DNA from: Taeniopygia guttata
Lineage: Eukaryota > Chordata > Aves > Passeriformes > Estrildidae
Assembly (NCBI RefSeq): GCF_048771995.1
Contig: NC_133050.1
Coordinates: forward strand, 1,562,501 to 1,626,500
Length of the DNA stretch: 64,000 nt
Direction of reading: 5' to 3'
The position numbers were made by a program, and so were the translations under genes. Under the pieces are notes generated by a model. That model was not told the origin of the DNA. It ran no database searches and was given only the letters and a program-made list of their open reading frames with translations. This document shows positions 1 through 10,210 of this stretch, one piece after another (within the stretch, counting starts at the first letter, position 1; each line of letters begins with the position of its first letter).

Positions 1-870
1 TCAGCTGGGTTTAGTCCATCACTCTGCTCACCTGCTCCATTCTTTTGCACCCAGAATCCAAATCCCCACGTGTTTCCTCCCCTTAGTCCATCACTCTGCT
101 CAACTGCACCATTTCGTCCCACACCAAATCCAAACCCCCACGTGTTTCCTCCCCTTGTGTGGGCACAGGAGAAGCAGCTCCCCAGCCCAGATTTTGGCCT
201 GGAGCTGATTTGAACAGCAAGCTCCTGCACAGGCAGCCCAGGGTCAGGGAGAAAACTCTCCCTCTCCCAAACTTCAGAGCATTCCAGTCAGGAGCAGAGC
301 ACAATGTGGGTAACAAAGCCCAAGGTTGAAGGGGTCTTCCAGCAATGCTGAGGCCTTGAAACTCCAACTCTTCTTTCCCGATACCAGGAGCTTGTGTTCC
401 AGAGGAAACTGAGGCTCTGCAGAGGCAGGAAAAGCCCAGTTTACCTGCTCACCACTTCTTCTGGGCTCGGTGGATACTTCAGGACTCTCTCTCTTCTCCT
501 TTTCTAATGATGCAGGTGGTTGCTCGGGTTCCAGGATGGTCCCTGAGCCGCCTATCAGTCGTTCCACTTCTGCTTCCGCATCCTGCTGGGTATGCAGAGA
601 GGAGATGATGCCCATACTTCAAACACCACAGAAGCTGTCCATCAGAAATCTCCATCTCGGGAAGCATCCTCAAAGCACCAGCAGGGCAGCTGCTCTTCAG
701 CCCTCTCAGCACAAAACTCAGCTGGGTTTAGTCCATCACTCTGCTCAACTGCACCATTTCGTCCCACACCAAATCCAAACCCCAATGTGTTTCCTCCCCT
801 TGTGTGGGCACAGGAGAAGCAGCTCCCCATGCCCAGCTTTTGGCCTGGAGCTGATTTGAACAGCAAGCTC
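1..870. repeat. Short direct repeat at the end of copy A
   Basis: The stretch near 1-230 recurs at about 718-870, including the shared opening tcagctgggtttagtcc and the stretch through ggcctggagctg. A further partial copy of its first part lies at about 85-160. Unit 1 has one diverged version at about 20,920-21,080. It looks like intronic sequence duplicated locally. Confidence 0.6.
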
Positions 871-3800
871 CAGAGCTGGATCAGTCATTCTGGGCGAGCC
901 AGGAAACAATCTGGCAGTCAGTGGTCTCTGGCTGGAGCCAGGCAGACAGACAAGGCTGCCTGCTGCAGCCCGGGCTGCTTTACCCACGTAGCCCTGGACT
1001 GACAGGGATAGAGACCCACCTCTTCATGGGAAGAAGCACTGGAATAGCTCAGGGACTCTGGAGTGGACTGAAGATCAATGCCAGTGCCTGCCTGGATACC
1101 AGACTCTCCCTTCAGGAAGGCCAAGCCTTTCTGCAGACACACTTTGGCAATTTTACACTTGCTCAGTGCAGCACTCAGGGCACTCCCTCTTCCTTTCTTC
1201 AAAGCAGCAGTCCCATGCTCCAACTTTTCCTGCTTTATTTCCTTTTCAACGTCCAATTGTTGAGTTCTTTCCTGGTGATTTGGCCTCTCAGGTGCACACA
1301 TTTCATTCTTCCTTTTCACATCTCTCATTTGCTGCTGGTTCAATTCCCGTTCATGCTGCCAAAACAGGGAGAAAAAGGGTCACTCACTCCCTCTCTCGGT
1401 TTGCTTTTCAGACCAGATCTGGACCCCTGCTGCAGGGGCAGGCACAGGCTGCCCCTCTCTCTCTGCCCCTCGGCATGCTGCAGACCTTTGCTGCTTCCCC
1501 CCTTGATGCTGCTCTTGCCCAGCTCGCTCAGCCTGTCCCAGCTTCCTTTCCGCCCTTCCCCGACCTCTTGCAGCTCCACTCCAGCGCTCCTTTGGGCAGG
1601 AGCTGCCAGAACTGCAGCCAGGATTTCAAGTCCATGCTAAGCAGGATTTAGGCAGTGCCACGAGGACATGCTCTCCATCAGGGAGGAAGGCAAGAGCAAA
1701 CACCCCCAGCATTTCCTTCCCTGGGGCTGGGCTGCCAGGAGTGCTGTTCCACCTCTCCTGTGTAGAGTTTCCATGGCCCCATCCCCGAGAGCCCCACTGC
1801 CCTCTCTTGGAGCAGCAATGGCCAGATCAGTCTGTCATTCTCTGCTGCCACTCAGGACGAGTTCTCCCCTTGCAGGCACACGTCCTGGTGTGGATCAGCA
1901 CTCGGCTTTCCTCTCTTCTCTCCCCACTGGCTGCTCTCAGATGGCCAAGGCCAAACACCTTTCTATTAACAGCAGTCTTGGTCTTCTCACCTTCCCTTTC
2001 AGATATTTAGAAATGTGAACATGGGTTTGGACACAAGGAATTCCCCAAACCATGCCATGGCCATAGAGAGAGTGTGGAGATTGAGAACTAAAGCTTCTAG
2101 GGAACAGAAGCCCAGCATGGAGGAAAATCAGCAGCTTCAGCATTAACTGCCTTTGGCATGACTACAACATCTCCTCCTTATTCAGAAGAATGCAGTTAGA
2201 AAAGTTTAACTGAAAAAGTCTGCTCCTTAGAACTATCACCACCAGGTCCAAACATAGCTAGGAATTGGCCCTCTGTGGCATCTGCAATCTTACCAGCACA
2301 TCCTTCCTTTCCTTCTCCAGGTTCTCCAATTTCCTCTTCAGAGATGCCACCTCCTGACGAAGAGTCACAGCCTCTTCCTGTCTTTCAGTGGCCTCTTTCT
2401 CCAGGGCACTTTCTCGAGAAATGTGCTTGAGTTGTGTCTTCCACCAATCTGCAGCAGGGAAGGGAAGGAGAAGGAGAAGGGGACAAGCAAAGCAAAGACA
2501 CACTGATGTGCATCCTGCAGAGACAACAGCACTGTCTTCTCTGCCTGCCGGTGTTTGCCAGGCCCTGAGCACACAAGGGCTCCAAAGCTGACAGAAATGA
2601 AGGAAACTTCCAGGCAGTGTAAAAAGCAGGAATGAAAGGGGCAAGGTTCAGAGGGATAGGAAAGTGTGTTTGCTCTTGGTCTTGTGCAGAGGGAGCAATC
2701 CAAGAGGGACAAAGGAGAGGGGATGCCTGTGCAGCCCTGCTCAGAGAGGCCAATGGCCTGGAGGCTCTGGCAGGTCCTGGAATTTGGGGGAATCAAGCTG
2801 AGGCATCCATCTGCAGCTCCTTAACAGAGACACAGCACCTGAAAGGCTCCAGCCCAGGATCAGCCCTAGCACAGCCAGATGGCTCTGCAAGCCACAGCAT
2901 CTTTCTCAAGAAAAAAGCTTTCACTGGCACTTGGATGGATAAATTTCCTGCTGGCTGTTTTTCCCCTTTGCCATCTCTGGGCACTTTTCCTCTGCGAGGC
3001 ATCAGCAAGATCCTTGCAGGTGGGACAGGGTGGGGCAGTGGCTGGGGGAGGAGAAGCTGTACCTTGCTCAATGTGCTCCAGCTGTTTCAGCAGCTCCTGA
3101 TTGTAGGCTCTGAGATTGTCCCTCTGAGCCTGTGTCTTCCTCAGCCCCAGCTCCATGGCCTTACACTGTGTGGCCATGGCCTCTGCTCTTTCCTCAGAGC
3201 TCTGGAGCCTCACACGCAGCTCAGACACCTCAGTTTCCAGCAGCTGCTTCTCTTCAGTTGCCTGGCGAGCTGTCTTCTCTATCTCTGCCAGCAGCATGGC
3301 CTGCATCTGGAAGAAGGATGCACAGAGCCTCAGGGACAGGGCTGCTCCTGAGGCCGCAGAGTGCACAGTAGGGAGAGGAACAAAGGAGAAATTATTTCAG
3401 GCAAAAACCATGCCAAAACCAGAAGGCACAGAAGCAAGGATTCCAATGGAGACAAATGTAGAGAAAAGAGGGAAAGGGAGGCAATGGGCATCCTTGAGGC
3501 TGCAGCTCTGAACAGCAGCTGAGATGGCTGCGCTGGAAGTGCCCTGCCCAGCCTGCCACAGCCACCTCTGTGTCCCCACATTGCTCAGTGCTGGCACAGG
3601 CACCAACTCTGTCTGGGACAACACTGCTAACAGAGGGACGGAGAAGCTCCAGAGGAGGCTGCTGCTGCTTCCTCTCCCAGATGTCCTGCTGGGAGCCGGG
3701 AGAGAACGGTGCAAAACTTCGGCAGCAGACACCAGATCCAGCCTGGGCCTCAGGGTGCCGCAGCAGCCCCGGGCAGAACACGGCAGCTGTGGATGCTGCC

Positions 3801-4042
3801 GGGACGGGAAAGAGGTTGGGGCCTCCAAGCCAAAGGTGCTGCTGTGTGTCCCTGGAGAAGAGAATGCCACTGCACAGCTTACCTGGGTGTTGAGCTCCTG
3901 CATTTGTCTCCTATGCTCAGAACAGAGCTGCTCTGCCTGCTTAAGAGCAGAAAATAAGCGAGACACACGATTTTTCAGCACCAGGTTCTGTTCTTCCAGT
4001 TTTCGGAAGCACTGGTTCTTCTCCTCCAGAGACACAAGCAGC
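445..4042 (-). CDS. CEP250/rootletin-like coiled-coil gene, inverted partial copy (copy A)
   Basis: Five exons read on the reverse strand: 4042-3883, 3306-3063, 2448-2294, 1355-1020 and 585-445. All have AG acceptors and GT donors, and their phases chain without a stop. They encode Glu/Gln/Leu-rich heptad coiled coil, as in the centrosomal linker protein CEP250 (C-Nap1). The first four exons and their introns match 17,731-20,760 almost base for base in inverted orientation. The exon at 585-445 (47 codons, rich in Glu, Pro and Ser) has no counterpart in the two forward copies. Upstream exons are missing because homology stops at the LTR beginning at 4246; downstream exons would lie beyond the window. 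This is therefore a 5'-truncated copy or pseudogene, or part of a gene that continues to the left. The family call is firm. CEP250 is preferred over CROCC because of the residue pattern in unit 1. Confidence 0.6.
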
Positions 4043-4245
4043 CTAGAAGGGAAGCAAGCAACTCATTACTATATGATATCACATTCTATAAGCTCTTAGG
4101 ACTTGCAGCACCTCAGGGAAAAACTCCTCTGTCTGATGAGGTTTGTCTAAACAACTTGGCTGTTTGTTCCCTCTGAAGTCACAGCCCAGCATGTGCCGAC
4201 TCTGCTTTTGCTCCTGAAAGAACAGGGAGTTCCTGCCTACACACC
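870..4245 (-). repeat. Inverted segmental duplication of 17,535-20,900
   Basis: About 3.4 kb on the reverse strand is nearly identical to forward sequence at 17,535-20,900 and again to 26,225-29,020. Exons, introns and even shadow reading frames correspond. The main exception is an internal block of one exon (1355-1020). Weaker similarity continues from 870 down to about 690. The far end coincides with the LTR start at 4246. Confidence 0.85.
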
Positions 4246-4866
4246 TGTGGGAATCCAGGGCTTCCCTCTGGCTGCCCTGGCAGGTCTGGGACCCTGGCAG
4301 GGGTCAGGAACCCCCCTGTACAGAGCCCTGAGAGACACTGTCTGTGATCTTTGTCCATGGAGAGGAGTTTTCAATCTTACAGGATGAATTACAAGTTCTG
4401 AGTGTTTGATAAGAGTAATAATTAAGTGTGACACGGGTGCAAAAGTAAAATTTTAGGTTTCTAGATTAGGGGTTCAGAGGGGACAAGATGGAGGAATTGG
4501 GTGTGTCTTGTCCTTTTTTCCTCCTTCCTCATGCCCTCCATGTTTCACTGTGGTGTTGGCATTTTTCCATTGGTTTAGGCTGGGGACACGCTGTTTAATG
4601 TAGATGATAGATATTGGTACATGATTGTAAATATAGTACACGTAATTTCTGGTATTTAATGTTTGTACCATCCCACTGGGGGCAGAGCCCCACACGCTGC
4701 CCTGCAGGACAGACCTGCGGCAGGGCAGCAGAACATGTTAGAGATAAGCAAGAATAAACAACCTTGAAAACAGCACAGACGAATTATGGCTTCTTCTTTG
4801 GCAATGGGGCAGAAAGACAGAGACTTTCTACAATCTCGGAATCACCAACACCCACAGATTCCGACA
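4246..4866 (+). mobile_element. Diverged LTR related to the 660-bp LTR family
   Basis: It starts TGTGGGAATC and ends GATTCCGACA, an imperfect terminal inverted repeat of the TG...CA kind. Its right half (about 4,560-4,866) is closely similar to the reverse strand of the LTRs at 41,940, 50,084 and 60,631. That half includes the AATAAA near 4,754 and a U5-like end. The left half has diverged. No matching target-site duplication is visible (CACACC against GTGTCA) and no primer site follows, so it is a solo or rearranged LTR. Confidence 0.65.
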
Positions 4867-6620
4867 GTGTCACAGTTATCTTATCACTTGGACGGGTTGG
4901 TCAGTGGATGGCCTTACATTGCTCTTCTTAGTTACACAAAAGCCTTTTCTATAGTACAATAAATGAACCGCACTCTTCTTTCCATAATTGATACACAGAT
5001 ATTATATTCATTACACTATTTCTATGAGCAGTACGGTGCATACTTAAGCTGATAGATTATATTCTCTTCACAAGCAGCTGAAAAGAGTTACAATTGGGAC
5101 TTTTTCTAAATACTTATAATCACTGAGCAGGTACAAAAGCTAATACATAAATGTGAAAGCCAGTATTATGTAGTCGTTTTACACAGACTTTTGTTGCAAT
5201 TTTGTTCAGGTTTAATAAACCTTTTCAATTTTAAAAGTGAGCATAATTTCTCACAAAGTTAATATTCAAGACCCTGTTAAGTCTTTATTCTTCTTCCCTG
5301 AGAAGAAGTCCATGTCAATTAGTAAAGCTTTCTAAAACAAATGAATGGATTCAGCTGACTGCAATGATCATGGCTTGTGTGTCTTACAGAGGGCACATAC
5401 TAAGGGGAGCATGGACAGGCGGATAGGGAAGTGCCGAGTACCTCCCAAGTAGCTCAGCCAAGGGGGAAAGGGACTGAGGAGAAAATGCAGCCGGGAAAGG
5501 AGAAAAGAAGGCTACTTGCTCTAGCTAATCGAGAGAGACCCTGATGGACTCTCTCCCTTTGTTCCAGTCAAGGGACTGCTACAGGACTCCTCTGTCTCCT
5601 TTGCGGACACGACCCTGTAGCCACGGGAATTTGACACTCTGGGGCTGGGGGGTGCTGGAGCTCCGCTCCCTGGGCAGGGGGAGAACAAACCAGTATAAAC
5701 CAGTCCAGCCTGGGGCAGCTGGGCAAAGCTCAGAGTCACAAGGGGCCCCTGGCAGCGAGGCAGGCGAGCGGCGGGGAGAAGTTCCAGCCTCAGCCCAGCC
5801 GCCCTCAGTGAGTGACAGCGGGGAAACGTGCCTCAGGGATTGGCTGCCAGGGTACACAAAATGACCCCAAAAAGCCTCAAAACCTCCTCGAAATTTGCAC
5901 AAAACCGACCAACATGGAATAAATGGGAATAAGTATGAAATATTTTAGGCTATGTTTTCGTTACATTTAAACAATGGAATGTGGGAAAGGAAAACTGCAC
6001 TGAAACATGGCAAAACCAAGAAAAACCCCACAGCCCCTTTAGGAATCTCTCAAAATTAAGTAATATTTAGTAGAAGCTCAAGGAGCCCAAAGCTGCTCTT
6101 GTGGAAGCAGAGACTTGAAGCTGCATCGATCTCTGAGCCTTAACTTGGCAGTGACATCCTGGGGCCGTCATCTCTGGAGAGACAGGCCCTGCAGAAGGCA
6201 GGTGCAGCTCTTCTCTTCCACGCAGGATTTGTGCCCTGCTCAGGAGCCAATTCCTGTCAACGCGGGTACAAAATTCCTCCCTAGGTCACAGACGAGCGCT
6301 GTCGAAGATGAGGGCAAAAAGTACCTGCCAAAGTTTTTGCAAGCAGGCTCATTTAGTTCTTGAAGGTCTTTTCCTAGAGAGGAATCTTTGATGTAAGCAG
6401 CAAGACTTTACTTCTGTCTGGAAGACTTAGTGATATATTGCCAAAAGAGAGCAGAGAAATAAATGCACTTGTGTCTGTCTCAGGATTCTTAATTTATTTT
6501 GTGAGCCTTAAACACTGCTGCTCTTGGCATTTCTCTATAGAAATTTGAAAAGCCCCTGAAACACCATTCTTCCTCCTCATGTGGCTGTTCTAAAGGCAAA
6601 GCGTTACTTTTCATGAATAG
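4867..6620. other. Intergenic, no gene recognised
   Basis: The first 0.5 kb is AT-rich. A GC-richer island at about 5,560-5,860 contains an inverted CCAAT box (ATTGGCT near 5,839) that could belong to a promoter. No conserved reading frame or splice-phased exon was found. Confidence 0.4.
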
Positions 6621-6629
6621 TTGTATTAT

Positions 6630-7130
6630 AAATGAAAATTTGTCCAGCCAAATTAATATGAAAAATAAAATATTTATTTTGCAATCAAATTCTATCCAGC
6701 CAGCCACAAGGAAAGAACACAGCCTAGCCCGGGGTCGGCCCTGGGTGTGCAACAAGGAGTCAGCTTCATCAGAGGTTTTCCTCCATGCCCACACACCTCC
6801 ATCCTGGCACAAGGGATTTTTACACGGAAAATTCCACCTGAGGCCAAGATTTCAGCAGTCAGTCGTTTCTTCTATTCAGAGTCTATGTGTTAATAAGATT
6901 TTCTTTTTGGTGATGAGGAAGAACAATTCAGTGTCTGGAGTTTGTTGATTCACATGTATCTGCCCAAGTATTTCCATGATATCCATCTCGGGTCGTTCAT
7001 GATCAGCACCTGGGGTTTCTGTATTTCCCCAGACATGGCCCATCTCCTGGCGAGCCACTCCTTACTTGTAAATCAGTTTCTAAAATACACCTGGTCTCTC
7101 CTTCGAGGGTGGGGGGGGAATCCTAATACA
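6630..7130. repeat. Dispersed LTR-like repeat, copy 1
   Basis: It aligns by eye over about 500 bp with 56,165-56,700. Shared landmarks include gtccagccaaatt, aggttttcctcc/aggttcccctgg, ccatctcc and the final aaacacctgg-like end. Spaced blocks and AATAAA-type motifs suggest an old ERV LTR, but the ends and orientation are unclear. Confidence 0.5.
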
Positions 7131-7499
7131 AACATGTATACTTTAACAAATATCACATATATCATATTGGAAATGGCGCGAATTACATCTACTACACATA
7201 ACAGTTGTAATCAGCAAGATCCTTTGTAGGCTTTTTCTTCCATCTATCCTTTGTCAGGAAAGACAGAAGAATTCCTGTGACTCAGGAACTAAGCACATCC
7301 CTAAAGAGCCTGCAGGTCTTGAGAATGCTGAGCCTTAAAACTGACACTGTCTGGAGCAGCAACTTCGAGCTCATGTTATGAGCCAGGTCCCTGCCCAGTT
7401 GCCCAACAGGGCTCTGGGGACACGGGGGAGGCAGGGCCCGTGCCAGGACCAGCAGGGAGCTGGGATGGGGGGAGAGCCATGGAGGGCCTCTCCAACAGC

Positions 7500-8005
7500 C
7501 CCTGGAATGCTGGGCTATGGACCCTGGTAATGTCACAAAGGCCATGGAATGCTGGGGGTTGGACCCTGACAACCATCACAAAGGACATGGAATGCTGAGG
7601 GTTGGACCCTGACAAGTGTCACAAAGGCCATGGAATGCTGGGGTTTGGACCCTGACAACAATCAACAGCTCCTGGCTATTGGGGTTTGGACCCTGAAGCT
7701 GTCAACAGCTCATGATCTTTGGGGCTTGGACCTTGCAAAGGCCAAGGGCACTTGGATTTGTGCTATTGACCCTGCAAAGGCCAAGAACCTTTGGATATTG
7801 GTGTTTACACCCTGCAAAGGCCAAGGGCCTTTGGTCACTGGGGTTTAGACCCTGCTGAGGCCAAGGGCTTTTGGTCACTGGGGTTTAGACCCTGCTAAGG
7901 CCAAGGGCCTTTGGTCACTGGGGTTTAGACCCTGCTAGGGCCAAGGGCCTTTGGTCACTGGGGTTTAGACCCTGCTAAGGCCAAGGGTCTTTGGTCACTG
8001 CTGTT
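7500..8005. repeat. Minisatellite, 43-bp then 40-bp units
   Basis: From about 7,500, units of about 43 bp repeat around ggaatgctgg...ttggaccctgacaa. They grade into units of exactly 40 bp at 7,821-7,860, 7,861-7,900, 7,901-7,940 and 7,941-7,980, followed by a partial unit. The 40-bp units differ by one to three bases. Each contains ttggtcactggggtttagac and a short gcc/ggc palindrome, ggccaagggcc. Confidence 0.9.
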
Positions 8006-8409
8006 TCTCACTCCTTGTGAAAGGGGCAGATGGAGTCCCGGCGGGTGAGTGAAAAAAGCTGCTGCTCTCCTTGTGCCAAGCCCAGCAGGGACCGGAGAGG
8101 GCCTGGGCTGTGCCTCGGGGAACAGTTCCCTTTGGGAATAGCAAGGGATTAACAGCTGGCTGTTCCAGAGCTGGCAGAGGCTTTGGTGCTCGCTGTGGGG
8201 ACAGGTGTGGGAGGGAATGGGTGGCTCCTGGCCATCCCAGAGCACAGCCATATCTCCTCCTCTGTCCTTGTCCCACTGGAGGCCGTGGGCACAAACAAGG
8301 GAGCAGCTTTTCATTGCCTTCCCCTCACCCAAATTACAGCACAGCCTCAGTGCTTCCCAGAGTCCAGAATGGGTTTCTCCCAGGCATCTCTGAAATGACC
8401 CCCAGGGGC

Positions 8410-8790
8410 CCAGAGGAGGTCACAAGGATGAGAGGAAGATGCTCCAAGGGCTGGAGCACATGTGCCAAGGGAAAAGGATGCAAGAGTTGGGGTTGTCCAG
8501 GCTGGAGAAGGTTCCAGGGCGACTTTAGAGTCCCTTCCAATGCATGAAAGGGCTGCAAGAGAGCTGGAGAGGGTTTTAAGCCAGGGCCCTGCAGGGACAG
8601 GAGAAGGCTTCCCACCAAGACAGGCAGGGATGGATGGGACACTGGGAGGCAATTCTGCCCTATGAGGGCGCTGAGGCCCTGGCACCCAGTCTTGAGGTTG
8701 CCCAGAGAAGCTGTGGCTGCCCCTGGATCCCTGGGAGTGTTCAAGGGCAGACTGGGTGGGGCTCTGGGCAACTCCCCTTCTCGTGTTCTT
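8410..8790 (+). mobile_element. CR1 LINE 3' fragment
   Basis: It contains the characteristic avian CR1 end, with blocks such as gggctggagcac, gttgcccagagaagctgtgg and agtgttcaagg in the expected order. It is diverged and lacks the terminal repeat unit. Confidence 0.8.
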
Positions 8791-8983
8791 ACAAGTGATG
8801 AGACACCTTCCAGCATGTTCCTTTGCACTGCTGTCAAACTACTGGGCTGAAAATACTGCCAAGGAGGGGAGGAAGAGCTCAGCTGGAATTGCTGTGCTCT
8901 GGGACAGTCTGGGAAGCACTCAGAGGCGACTGCCTCAGGGGCAGCCATGCAGTCTGAGTGTGCTCTTCCCTGTGCTCCTGCAG

Positions 8984-10210
8984 GGAGCTCGAGGGCTTTC
9001 TCAGCAGGGACCTTCCTCCAGAGCCCCTGAGGTGAGTAAACTCTGCTGAGCTGGCTGGCACTTTGAAACTGGTTCTCCATGAATGGACGCTGGTTCTTGT
9101 GGGATCAGAAGAAGCATCTCAGTGCTGCTTTGGAATAGGAGCAGAACACCTGACTAACAGCTGGATGTGGGCTTTCAGGCACAGGTAGACAACAGTGACG
9201 GCATGGCCAACTCCATCATCTGCACCGACAGTCCTGGGAATATCCTCTCAACTCTGACATCCAGTGGTGAACAGCATCCCTTGGAATTGGTTCAGGAAGC
9301 TATAGAGACCTGGGGGCGCATGCAGCAATATTTTGATCAAATGGAGGAGAGAAGCCAGAGGATCAGAAGGCACTTCCAGCACATAGACTCTCTGGTAGAA
9401 GAAATCAGATGGTGAGTGTTTCCTCCTCCTCCTCCTGCATTCCAGAAACAATCTGCTTGCAGGCCTGGGAGTTCAGAGGTGCCCTGGGTGAAGAAGTCAC
9501 CTGCCTACCATGTGTAGGCCTCAGTGTGGCTCTTGAGCATCATGCTGTCTGGTTTTTTCATGCTCTACTGTGAGTCCCAAGGCTGTCTGGGAGTTGCACA
9601 GCCATGTTGGAATAGAAGACTCCTTCTTCTTGCCCTGCTGCTTCCTCGAGTTCTGTTCTTTGTGCACCCCTGCCCAGCCACTGCTTCTCACTGAGGGAAG
9701 GCAAAATCCTGCCTTTCCCATTGCCTCTGGAGGATTTTCTTGGGAGGGAAGGAGCAAGGTCTTCCTTAGCCCACTACCCCCAGCTCCATCCTGGAGTGCT
9801 GAAAATGGCATTGCTGACTCTTCAGGCCTCTTGATTCTTCTGACTGAGCCTTGTCTCTGCAGTGACCGTGCAAACTTTGAGATGTCCAGGGAAATGCTGC
9901 TGCAGTGCACTGGAATCCCGGAGCCAGGAGCCTTGGGTGTCCATCTGGAGAACACCAAGCAGAGGAAGGAAGCGTCAGCCCAGGCAGAACAGACAGAGCA
10001 GCAGGACAGAATGGAGGTTGGTTTGGGAAATGAGACTGGTTTTCCCTTGAAAACTCGTCTTGCCCCTTCTTGTACAGTGAAGGGCTTGGCTATACTCGAG
10101 GGAGAAGACCCACTCTTGTAGAGCGAGCTGGAAGTCAAGAGGCAGACATTGGAGGAATGGCAGCTTCAGAGGGATCAGCTGGAGCAAGAGAGGGATGATG
10201 TTAGCATGGC
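8984..10210 (+). CDS. N-terminal exon block of unit 1
   Basis: The 16-codon exon 8984-9031 is phase-compatible with 9179-9411 (77 codons plus 2 nt), then 9863-10016 and an exon from 10122. Residues are polar with helix-forming stretches (for example the LVQEAIETW and MEERSQRIRRHF regions), less regularly heptad than the later exons. I did not recognise this part in a named protein. The exon at 10122 runs open into a repeat-like stretch without a clear donor, so exons between 10.2 and 11.3 kb may be lost. Unit 2 has no copy of this block. Confidence 0.45.

Noticed and set aside
7955..8547. Overlapping 125-158 codon frames beside the minisatellite
   Set aside because: They run through repeat and CR1-derived sequence on both strands, with no splice signals or known domain.
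9422..9437. (cct)n run after the donor at 9,411 as a regulatory repeat
   Set aside because: Short simple repeat within an intron; nothing links it to regulation.
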